Shown here in pieces: positions 46,472 to 54,022 of a stretch of DNA of 64,000 nucleotides. The position numbers and the translations under genes are program-made. Source of the stretch: DASZIT01 sp963770635. Its GTDB lineage: Bacteria > Actinomycetota > Acidimicrobiia > Acidimicrobiales > RAAP-2. The notes under the pieces were generated by a model, which saw only the letters and a program-made list of their open reading frames with translations, ran no database searches and was not told where the DNA came from. Positions within the stretch are counted from its first letter, which is position 1; every line of letters starts with the position of its first letter. The stretch covers positions 186,001 to 250,000 of the forward strand of contig CAVYQI010000002.1 in the NCBI GenBank assembly GCA_963770635.1. Reading direction: 5' to 3'.

Positions 46472-47839
46472 GTGAATCTCGACGACCTCAGCCGCCGGCG
46501 GGTGGCGGTGTGGGGGATGGGGCGAGAAGGGCTGGCCATGGCCCGGTTGCTCATCGAGCGGGGATCGTCGCCGGTCCTCATCGACGACCACGTCGAGACC
46601 GCCGCCGGACAATTGGAGACGGCACTGTCCGCGGCTCTACCGGTGCTGCCCCCTGACCAGGTGGAGTGGGGCGGGTTGGAGGTAGTGGTCCGGTCTCCGG
46701 GGGTGAGCCGGTATCGGGACGAACTGGCCGCGGCCGAGTCGGAGGGGGTCACCGTCACCACCGCCACTGCGGTCTGGCTGGAGGACTTCCATCCGGCTCC
46801 GGTGCTGGCGATCACCGGGACCAAGGGGAAGAGCACCACCGCGGCGTTGGCGGCGTCGATCCTCGAGCATCTGGGACTCTCGGTGGCCCTGGCCGGCAAC
46901 ATCGGCGAGCCGGTCACCGATCTTTACGGCCGGGATCCGGTGGACGCCTACGTAGTCGAAGTGTCGTCCTACCAGGCCGCCGATGTCACCGTCTCGCCCG
47001 GGGTCTGTGTGCTGACCAGCTTGGCTCCCGATCACCTGGACTGGCACCGCGGAGTGGAGATCTACTACCGGGACAAGCTTCGGCTGATCAGCGCCGGCCC
47101 CCCCGGGCTGTTGGCGGTCAACGCCGCCAGCGCCGAGGCCGTGCGCCGTACTGCCGATCATCCCCACCGGATGCTGTTCGGGGCATCGGGGAGGGTCCGG
47201 GCCGAGTCCAGCGGGATGATCTCGGTTGACGGGACACCAGTGGTTGCCACCGACCGGCTACGGGCGCCGGGCGGCCACAACGTGGCCAACCTCTGCGGCG
47301 CCATCTCCGGGGTGTTGCTGCTCCGGGGGGAGCAGCCGTCGCCGGAGGCGGTGACCGCCGCCGTCGACGGCTACGACGGGTTGCCGTCAAGGTGCCGAAC
47401 GGTGGGGGTGAGACACGACCTGACCTTCGTGGACGATGCACTGGCCTCGAATCCGTTCGCCACCATGGCTTCGGTGGCAGCGTTCCCCGGACGCGACCTC
47501 ACGATCATCCTGGGCGGGGCAGACCGGGGAGTCGACCTCGGGCAGTTGACCGAATCACTGGTCGCCCGTCGTCCTATGCCGAGGGTGGTGGTGCTGCCGC
47601 CGGATCCTGAGAGGATGGTCGAAGCACTTCGGGACGCCGGTTCGGGGTCCGAACCGAGGCTGTTGGTGGAGACCGTCGGGGATCTGGACGAAGCGGTGGC
47701 CAAAGCCGTGGCGGTGACGCCGGGCGGTGGGGTGGTGCTGTTCTCGCCGGCGGCACCCACTCCGGAGGGCGAAGGTGGCTACCGCCACCGCAGCCGTCAG
47801 TTCATCTCGGCCATCGGTCTACCCGACGACCCGGAGTGA
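46472..47839 (+). CDS. murD2: UDP-MurNAc-L-alanine-glutamate ligase, MurD2-type
   Basis: This 455-residue Mur ligase has an N-terminal Rossmann domain (VAVWGMGREGLAMARLL), a central ATPase domain with TGTKGKSTT near residue 115 and EVSSYQAADV near 165, and a C-terminal domain with DDALASNPFA and ILGGADRGVD. Standing 66 bp after murL, it most likely adds L-Glu (MurD2) rather than D-Glu (canonical MurD). Sequence alone does not separate the two, so the specificity call rests on context. The start is GTG. It is convergent with the dioxygenase gene (6-bp gap). Confidence 0.85.
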   Translation: MNLDDLSRRRVAVWGMGREGLAMARLLIERGSSPVLIDDHVETAAGQLETALSAALPVLPPDQVEWGGLEVVVRSPGVSRYRDELAAAESEGVTVTTATAVWLEDFHPAPVLAITGTKGKSTTAALAASILEHLGLSVALAGNIGEPVTDLYGRDPVDAYVVEVSSYQAADVTVSPGVCVLTSLAPDHLDWHRGVEIYYRDKLRLISAGPPGLLAVNAASAEAVRRTADHPHRMLFGASGRVRAESSGMISVDGTPVVATDRLRAPGGHNVANLCGAISGVLLLRGEQPSPEAVTAAVDGYDGLPSRCRTVGVRHDLTFVDDALASNPFATMASVAAFPGRDLTIILGGADRGVDLGQLTESLVARRPMPRVVVLPPDPERMVEALRDAGSGSEPRLLVETVGDLDEAVAKAVAVTPGGGVVLFSPAAPTPEGEGGYRHRSRQFISAIGLPDDPE

Positions 47840-47845
47840 ACCTGG

Positions 47846-48765
47846 TCAGCTCCGATGCGACGCCGCCATCAGCTCGGCGAGGTCGTCGGGCTGGAGAAAC
47901 GAGGGCGGGAGGTCGGGTCCCCAGGTATAGAGAGCCTGTAGCGATGGTTCCCAGGTTCCTGGTGTCCAGAGCTGGTCGTCGATGATGGTGTCCATGTCGG
48001 AGTAGTACTCGGAGAAGCTGCCGGCGGGATCGCGCAGATACCAGAAGAAATTGGAGCCGATGGAGTGACGACCGAGCCCCCAGGTGTGCCGCTCGGGGTG
48101 ACCTTCGAGCATGCGGGTGGCGCCGCGGCCGACTTCGTCGACGTCGTCGACCTGCCAGGAGGTGTGATGGAGGAAGGCCACCGGGGATGGTTGGATGAGC
48201 AGATTGTGATGGTCGGTGGAGCACCGGATGAAACTGGCGACGCCGCGGACCTGGTCACTGACCTTGAAACCGATACCGTCGACGAAAAAGCGCTGCGAGG
48301 CCTCGGCGTCAGGAGTGCCGATGACGACATGCCCCAGCTTGCGGGGACGGATCGGGGCGTCTCGCAAGACCGCGGGGCGCGATCGTTGGTTCGTTCCGAC
48401 CGCCCCGGTCCGTTGTAACTGACGACCACCGCGGGGTCCTGGGAGATCCGAGGCGAGATTTCGACCACCACCCGGATCCCACTGTGGGTCTCGACGGCGC
48501 GGAGGCCGGCCGGTTGGCGCTCGGTGGGGACGCCGAGACCAGCCAGTCGGCGTGCGACCTGATCCAGGTCGTCGGGATCGTCGACTCCGATGACCAGCTC
48601 GATCAGCCGGCGGCTCGGGGCCTCGAGGATCCGCAGTTGTTCGCCCCCATCCCTGGTCGAGAACCGGGCACCGTCGCGGGTCAGCCCGAATTCGGCATAG
48701 TACCGAGCTGTCTCCTCGACGTTGGGAACGCCGATCGTGATCGATGCCAGTTGGTGGAGAGCCAA
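47846..48765 (-). CDS. Extradiol (VOC) dioxygenase, two-domain (one frameshift)
   Basis: Frame-corrected, this is about 306 residues with two vicinal-oxygen-chelate domains, as in catechol 2,3-dioxygenase and dihydroxybiphenyl dioxygenase. In the C-terminal domain the Fe(II) ligands are visible: His in KLGHVVIGTPD, His in FLHHTSWQVDD and Glu in GSFSEYYSDMD. Frame changes at about 48,380-48,392 in a CCCCGCGG run, where NGPGRSERTNDRA meets VLRDAPIRPRKLGH. The start appears to be TTG at 48,765, with GAGGAG 7-8 bases upstream. It is third in the flavoprotein-hydrolase-dioxygenase operon; it probably cleaves a catechol-type ring. Confidence 0.85.
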
Positions 48766-48775
48766 GGCATGCTCC

Positions 48776-49665
48776 TCAGTGAGACGTCAGCCGGGGCTGG
48801 TCGTCGAGGTCGGCGGGCTTTGCGGCTCGACACCGGTTGGTCATGGTCCCGATGCCTTCGATGGTGGTGGTGATCACGTCCCCGTCACCCAGGAACTGGA
48901 GGCTGGCAGCACCGACTCCGGCCGGGGTGCCGGTGAAGATCAGGTCTCCGAGGTTCAGGGTAAGGATGCCGGAGAGGTAGCTGATCAAAGTCGGGACGTC
49001 GAAGATCAGATTCGAGGTGCGATCCTCTTGCCGCCGCTGACCGTTGACGTCACAGGTGATCAGAAGGTCACCGGGGTCGGTGAAGCTGTCGGTAGATACG
49101 ACGACCGGCCCGGTCGGCCCGTAGGTGTCTCGTGGATTTGCCCAGGTCGAAGTGTGGGGGCTTGGCCGCGAACTGGAGGGTCCGGTCGGAGATGTCCTGG
49201 CCGATGGTCAGTCCCCCGACATGGGTCCAGGCGTCCTCGGGCCGGATGTGCCGGACCCCGCGGCCGATGACGACTACCAGCTCGGCTTCGTAGTCGTCGG
49301 TGGTTCCCCCGAGGATCACCGGGTCGGTTGGGCCGGTTAGGCAGCTCGGGAACTTCGTGAAGACGAGGGGCACGTCCGGCGGGCTCATCGTGGACTCGTC
49401 GGCATGCGCCCGATAGTTGAGCCCGATGGCAAACACGCTGCGAGGCGAAGGGATCGGTGGTCGAAGGCCAACGTCGCCAATGGTGCCGTCCGGCACCACC
49501 TCGGGAGATCTCGCCGGCGGCCCGGTGGAGGTCGTCGAGCTGACGCCACGCGCCCATCGGGTCAGCGCTGATGGCCCCGCCACTTATCCTCGATGCGTCG
49601 AACCACCGGCCATCGGCATCGACCAGGGCGGACCGACCCTCGACGTTGGCGAATCGGAACGTCAT
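48776..49665 (-). CDS. Fumarylacetoacetate hydrolase-family enzyme (two frameshifts)
   Basis: Frame-corrected, this is about 296 residues. MTFRFANVEGRSALVDADG opens the protein. The catalytic core gives AIGLNYRAHADE, the metal-binding Glu/Asp pattern DDYEAELVVVIGRG, and GGLTIGQDISDRTLQ, and the end gives LGDLIFTGTPAGVGA. Frame changes are needed near 49,500 (GAGATCTC region) and 49,130. FAH-family members hydrolyse C-C bonds in acylpyruvates or decarboxylate oxo-acids from ring cleavage, which fits the dioxygenase downstream. Its ATG overlaps the stop of the PNPOx-like gene (ATGA). Confidence 0.85.
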
Positions 49666-50282
49666 GATGGCTCGGGTGAGTCCGGAGCATCCCAGGGCAT
49701 GGCGGCCGAGACCCAATGGGTCAGCGGCTCCTCCTGGTCGTTGCGGTGGAGATGTCGGGGCGGCGTCACGAAGGTCGAGTACGGCCGGCAGCGCAACAAC
49801 ACCCGGCCCTCCTCGTCCCTCAGGGCCTTGACCATGGGCCGGAGCTCGGGGTCCAACGGCTCACCCGACATGCGTTCGGCCACCGCCATCATGACGTCGA
49901 CCAAGGTCTCGCCGTCGTCGTCGATGGCAGCGTCGCAATAGACCTGCAGGTAGGCGAAGGGCCAGGTCTCATCCAGCACGCAGAGACTTATCTTTCCGTG
50001 GCGGGCTACAGCTTTGGCCTTGGCCCGACCGTCCATGGTTGCCACCAGGAGGTCGTCGTTCTCGGCCGGGACGTAGTAGACGACCGACATCGCCGGTCCA
50101 TCCGACTGACGCCCATAGCCGAACACGCAGGTTCGATGGGTTCGAACGAACTGGCGCCGCTCGGAGGGCAGCATGTCCCGGTCGACGGGCGCCTGGAATG
50201 GATCTTTCGACAGGGGCAGGAGACGCTCCGACGTCGAAGCGGCATCCCCCTCCTTCTTGGTCACGTCACGGGCAGCACTCAT
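49662..50282 (-). CDS. Pyridoxamine-phosphate-oxidase-fold flavin protein
   Basis: This 206-residue split-barrel FMN/F420-binding family protein has FVRTHRTCVFGYGRQSDGPAMSVVYY, LLVATMDGRAKAKAVARHGKISLCV and FAYLQVYCDA in the usual order. Many such actinobacterial proteins use F420 or FMN to reduce or oxidise small molecules. It begins the minus-strand operon with the FAH hydrolase and extradiol dioxygenase. A perfect AAGGAGGTGA ribosome site (50,287-50,296) precedes the ATG. It is divergent from a TetR gene. Confidence 0.85.
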   Translation of the reverse strand: MSAARDVTKKEGDAASTSERLLPLSKDPFQAPVDRDMLPSERRQFVRTHRTCVFGYGRQSDGPAMSVVYYVPAENDDLLVATMDGRAKAKAVARHGKISLCVLDETWPFAYLQVYCDAAIDDDGETLVDVMMAVAERMSGEPLDPELRPMVKALRDEEGRVLLRCRPYSTFVTPPRHLHRNDQEEPLTHWVSAAMPWDAPDSPEPS

Positions 50283-50299
50283 ATCCCTCACCTCCTTCA

Positions 50300-50319
50300 C
50301 TATTATCGAGTGATAATAG
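50300..50319. promoter_or_regulatory. Perfect palindromic operator for the TetR regulator
   Basis: CTATTATC (50,300-50,307) is followed by GAGT and GATAATAG (50,312-50,319): 8-bp perfect inverted arms with a 4-bp spacer. It is A/T-rich in GC-rich surroundings and lies in the 54-bp gap between the divergent PNPOx-like and TetR starts. The size and placement are those of a TetR-dimer site controlling both directions. Confidence 0.8.
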
Positions 50320-50336
50320 CGGCTAGGCTTTCGACT

Positions 50337-51011
50337 GTGCAAACCCAGCCCCAGACCCAGCGGCAGGTCCGGCGCCGCCGGGCGCGGACCGACATCCGGG
50401 AGGCGCTGTTGGAGTCGGCCCTGATCGAGTTCGGGGCCAAGGGCTTCGACGGGGCATCGACCCGTTCGATCGCCCGTCGGGTCGAAGCGCACCAGCCGCA
50501 GATCAACTACCACTTCGAGTCGAAGTTGGCCCTGTGGACGGCATCGGTGGATTACCTCTTCGGTCTGTTGGGGGAGGCGTTGGGCGGTCTGTTCCCAGCT
50601 GACCTGAGCGCCATCGACGTTGCACAAGTGACCGCGGGCTTTGCCGATGGCATCCGTCGGTTCGTGAGATTCGTGGCCGAACACCCGGAGTTGAACCAGA
50701 TCATGGTGCATGAGGGAACCGCGGCCAGCGACCGGTTGGCGTGGATGACCGAGACCCACGTAAAGACCTTCTTCGACGGCATCCGGCCCGCCTGGCAGTT
50801 GCTTCGCGATGCCGGTGTTGCCGCACCAATCGACAGTGAGATCCTCTACTACGTTCTGGTCGGCGCCGCCTCCCTGCCGTACGTCAACGCCCCCGAAGTC
50901 CGTCTTCTCACTGCCCAGGATCCGAGTGACCCCGCCTGGATCGCCGCCCACGCTGACGCGCTGGTAGCCATCCTCCTGCCCGGACTTGACCCCGGTCAGT
51001 GGCCGAAGTGA
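50337..51011 (+). CDS. TetR-family transcriptional repressor
   Basis: This 224-residue protein has an N-terminal helix-turn-helix (about residues 18-65; ALLESALIEFGAKGFDGASTRSIARRVEAHQPQINYHFESK) and a helical ligand-binding domain resembling the CecR/TetR_C group. The start is GTG at 50,337. The long frame upstream to 49,716 is spurious antisense. It is divergent from the aromatic-type operon and faces a palindrome that fits its own operator, so it likely represses both until a ring-type ligand is present. Confidence 0.92.
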   Translation: MQTQPQTQRQVRRRRARTDIREALLESALIEFGAKGFDGASTRSIARRVEAHQPQINYHFESKLALWTASVDYLFGLLGEALGGLFPADLSAIDVAQVTAGFADGIRRFVRFVAEHPELNQIMVHEGTAASDRLAWMTETHVKTFFDGIRPAWQLLRDAGVAAPIDSEILYYVLVGAASLPYVNAPEVRLLTAQDPSDPAWIAAHADALVAILLPGLDPGQWPK

Positions 51012-51152
51012 ACGCGCCGGCGTCCGGGACATGCCCGGGGTCACGACGACTTGCCCAACGGAAAGCCGAGGGCCGCGACGCGTCTGAACGGGCGGGCAGC
51101 CGGGACCAGATGCTAGGAAGAGCGGGTCTCAGCAACCGCCAAAAGGGGGGCG

Positions 51153-52208
51153 ATGTCCAGGATCACCGTCATCAGCTACGCGGCCACCTCGGTCGAAGGG
51201 TTCGTCGATCCTGACCGGGGCACCATGCTGGTCGACCCCGACCGATTGCCGGCGGCGCTGGGGTGGGAGCTGAAGCCGGCCGGCTTGTGCCGCGAGGACA
51301 CCTGCGTGCCGGTGGCAGACCCGTCGGCATTGGTGGTGGAGGGTCGGGTGGACCTCCAAGCCGTGGCCGGCGTACTGGGCCGACAGGTGGTGGTCGACAC
51401 CGGCATCGGGGTGGCCGCCATCTCGTTGCCGTCTGAACAGCGGGATCGAGCCCTCGACGGGCTCAGGGCCCCGGCGTTCGACCTGCCCGACCTCGATGAC
51501 AACCTGCGTTCCAGCCGCGAGTGGGAAGGCAAGAAGAAGTTGCTGGTGACCTTCGCCAGCTGGTGTGGCTGCCGATACGACCTGCCGGGGTGGCAGTCCC
51601 TGCACGATGAACTGAGGCCCTTCGATTTCTCCGTGATCGCGGTAGCCATGGACCAGTCGGCCAAAGATGTCACTCCTTACTGCGAGGGCATCACCATGCC
51701 CATCCTCTACGACCCCCAACACATCTTGAGCGAGCTCTACGCCATCTCCAACGTCCCCACCGTGGTCTGGATCGACGAGGAGGAAACCATCGTCCGACCC
51801 AACGGCTACGCCTTCGGGACCGATCTGTTCCGGGAGATCACCGGCGTCGAGGCGTCGCCCCATCTCGACCAGGTTCGCCGATGGGCCCGGGACGGGGTGA
51901 TCCCCATCAGCGAGAAAGACGCGAGGTCGGCGGTCGAAGATCTCTCCGATGACGAGGTCCTGGCCCGGCTCCACTTCCGGGTGGCGGCTGAAGCCCATCG
52001 CCGCGGCAACCAGGAGGTCACCCGGGCCCACCTGGCCGAAGCGGGCGAGTTGGCGCCGGACGACCTCACCATCTGGCGGGCGGCGATGCCGCTGATCGGG
52101 GAGGACCCGTTCGGCCCCGGGTTCATGGCCAGGTTTGAGGAGTGGCAACAGCAGGGCAGCCCGTATCACGGCCTGCCGGCGGTGAGGTCAGCCGAACCGA
52201 CCTCATGA
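51153..52208 (+). CDS. TlpA/ResA-like thioredoxin-fold protein
   Basis: This 351-residue protein has a central thioredoxin-like domain (about residues 105-230) in which KKLLVTFASWCGCRYDLPGWQ has the CxC-type CGC in place of the usual CxxC, followed by NVPTVVWIDEEE with the cis-Pro. The first 100 residues are unrecognised, and the last 100 form a helical tail with TPR-like character. No signal peptide is seen, so it is probably cytoplasmic. Its stop overlaps the ABC ATPase start (ATGA), which ties it to the exporter. Whether CGC is redox-active is open. Confidence 0.8.
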   Translation: MSRITVISYAATSVEGFVDPDRGTMLVDPDRLPAALGWELKPAGLCREDTCVPVADPSALVVEGRVDLQAVAGVLGRQVVVDTGIGVAAISLPSEQRDRALDGLRAPAFDLPDLDDNLRSSREWEGKKKLLVTFASWCGCRYDLPGWQSLHDELRPFDFSVIAVAMDQSAKDVTPYCEGITMPILYDPQHILSELYAISNVPTVVWIDEEETIVRPNGYAFGTDLFREITGVEASPHLDQVRRWARDGVIPISEKDARSAVEDLSDDEVLARLHFRVAAEAHRRGNQEVTRAHLAEAGELAPDDLTIWRAAMPLIGEDPFGPGFMARFEEWQQQGSPYHGLPAVRSAEPTS

Positions 52209-53194
52209 CCGGCTCCGGGAATGGGCCGGCCGTGGAGGTCACCGATCTGGTCAAGCGGTATCCGAAGGCGCCGGTCGATTCGGTCGCCGGCATCACCTTC
52301 GGAGTGCGTCATGGCGAGGTATTCGGGTTCCTCGGGCCCAACGGTGCCGGCAAGACGACCACCATCGGGATCCTCACGACCCGGATCCGCCTGACCCGCG
52401 GCCAGACCCGGGTGGCGGGCGTCGACGTGATGTCCGACCCGGTAGGTGCCCGCCGGTTGTTGGGCGTGGTGCCCCAGCAGAACAATCTCGACCGCTCCCT
52501 GTCGGTGCGACAGAACCTGCTCTTCCACGCCAGTTATCACGGCGTGCCCCGAGCCGAGCGAAAGGCCCGGGCCGACGACCTGCTCTCCCAGTTCGGCCTG
52601 AACGACCGGCCCGATGGCCGACCTGACGACTTCTCCGGCGGGCAGATCCAACGGATGATGATCGCCCGAGCTCTGATGCACGCCCCGACCGTCCTCTTCC
52701 TCGACGAGCCGTCGACCGGTCTGGATCCGGCCGCCCGTCTCTTCATGTGGGAGCGGGTGGCCCAGTTGAAGTCGGAGGGCACCACGGTGGTGATCACCAC
52801 CCACGACATGGAGGAGGCCACCGTCCTCAGCGACCGGGTGGCGATCATCGATCACGGCAAGCTACTGGCCCTGGATTCCCCCGCCGCCCTGGTCCGGGAC
52901 ATGGCCGGGGAGCGCACCCTCGACTGCACGGTGGACCCGGGGCAGGCGGTGGACGCCAGCGCGGTGCACCGGGAGCTGGTCAAGTTGACCGCCGTCGAAC
53001 GTGTGGAGGACCTCGAGGATCCCGGAGTCGCCGGGTGGCGCTTCCGGGTCTACGTCCAGGGGGAGCCGGCATCCCTGGTGGCGGTGGTAGCCCAGGCCAT
53101 CGCCGACGCCGCCGGCCGGCTCACCGATGTGCGGCTGGGCGAGCCCACCCTCGAAGACGTCTTCATCCACCTCACCGGGAGATCATTGCGTTGA
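52205..53194 (+). CDS. ABC transporter ATP-binding protein, DrrA/NodI-like
   Basis: This 329-residue ATPase has Walker A GPNGAGKTTTIG near residue 43, Q-loop VVPQQNNLDRS, signature DFSGGQIQRMMIARALMH near 142 and Walker B VLFLDEPSTGLDP, then the His switch TTHDMEEA. The C-terminal extension with VEDLEDPGVAGW and LEDVFIHLTGRSL is of the DrrA type. I chose the ATG at 52,205, overlapping the previous stop, over the in-frame start at 52,142. It forms an exporter with the next gene. Confidence 0.93.
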   Translation: MTGSGNGPAVEVTDLVKRYPKAPVDSVAGITFGVRHGEVFGFLGPNGAGKTTTIGILTTRIRLTRGQTRVAGVDVMSDPVGARRLLGVVPQQNNLDRSLSVRQNLLFHASYHGVPRAERKARADDLLSQFGLNDRPDGRPDDFSGGQIQRMMIARALMHAPTVLFLDEPSTGLDPAARLFMWERVAQLKSEGTTVVITTHDMEEATVLSDRVAIIDHGKLLALDSPAALVRDMAGERTLDCTVDPGQAVDASAVHRELVKLTAVERVEDLEDPGVAGWRFRVYVQGEPASLVAVVAQAIADAAGRLTDVRLGEPTLEDVFIHLTGRSLR

Positions 53195-54018
53195 CGACGA
53201 TAGGCAACCCGCCCTCACCCGATGCCTCCCCCGGGCGTACACGATCCTGGGGTCCGTGGCAGACCGGGCTGGCCATCCTGCGCCGGGATCTCTTCGTGAC
53301 CGGCCGGGAGTTCCCGATCTTCCTGGCCCAGGTGATCCTGCAACCTCTGTTCCTCCTGTTCGTGTTCGGAAAGGTGCTGACCCAGCTCGGCTACGCCAAG
53401 CCCGGCTATGCCGAGGTGTTGTTCCCAGGTCTGGTGGCACTGGCGGCGGTGCTCACTGGGCTCCAGAGCACCGCGCTGCCCCTGGTCATCGAGTTCTCCT
53501 ACAGCAACGAGATCGAGGACCGGCTCCTGGCCCCGCTCCCGATCGGAGGGGTGGCGTTGGAGAAGATCGTCATCGCCGCCCTGCGGGCCGCCATCGCCGC
53601 GGCGGTGATGTTCCCGATCGGGGTCTGGTTGCTGGGCTCGATCCCCTGGACGGCGGGGGCGGCGGCCGGGGTGGTGGCGATGACCCTGATCGGGGCGTTG
53701 CTGGGTGCATCCATGGGGCTGGTGCTGGGGACCTTCGTGTCCCCCAACCGCATCAATGTGACCTTTGCCCTGGTGCTCACCCCGTTGCTGTTCACCGGCT
53801 CGAGCCAGTACCCCTGGCCGTCACTCAGCCATATCCGCTGGTTCCAGGTGGTGTCGGCGTGCAACCCGATGACCTATGTGAGCGAGGGTCTCCGTGGCCT
53901 CATGGTCCCGAACGTCCCCCACATCCAGACCTGGATCTGCTTCGTGGCCGCGGTCGGGGCGTGGTTGATCCTCACCGCCATCGGCATGATCGGTTTCCTC
54001 CGGCGGGCGTTGGGCTGA
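53191..54018 (+). CDS. ABC-2 type permease, DrrB/NodJ-like
   Basis: This 275-residue membrane protein has about six hydrophobic segments and the ABC-2 family pattern (VILQPLFLLFVFGKVL, GLVALAAVLTGLQS, and ACNPMTYVSEGLRGLM near the end). The start is TTG at 53,191, overlapping the ATPase stop (TTGA), a typical coupled pair. Its substrate is unknown; DrrB and NodJ relatives export drugs or lipo-oligosaccharides. It is convergent with the second sulfatase (4-bp gap). Confidence 0.9.
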   Translation: MTTIGNPPSPDASPGRTRSWGPWQTGLAILRRDLFVTGREFPIFLAQVILQPLFLLFVFGKVLTQLGYAKPGYAEVLFPGLVALAAVLTGLQSTALPLVIEFSYSNEIEDRLLAPLPIGGVALEKIVIAALRAAIAAAVMFPIGVWLLGSIPWTAGAAAGVVAMTLIGALLGASMGLVLGTFVSPNRINVTFALVLTPLLFTGSSQYPWPSLSHIRWFQVVSACNPMTYVSEGLRGLMVPNVPHIQTWICFVAAVGAWLILTAIGMIGFLRRALG

Positions 54019-54022
54019 ACCC

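Noticed and set aside
49716..50336. Upstream extension of the TetR frame
   Set aside because: It overlaps the PNPOx-like gene antisense and would read through the operator palindrome.
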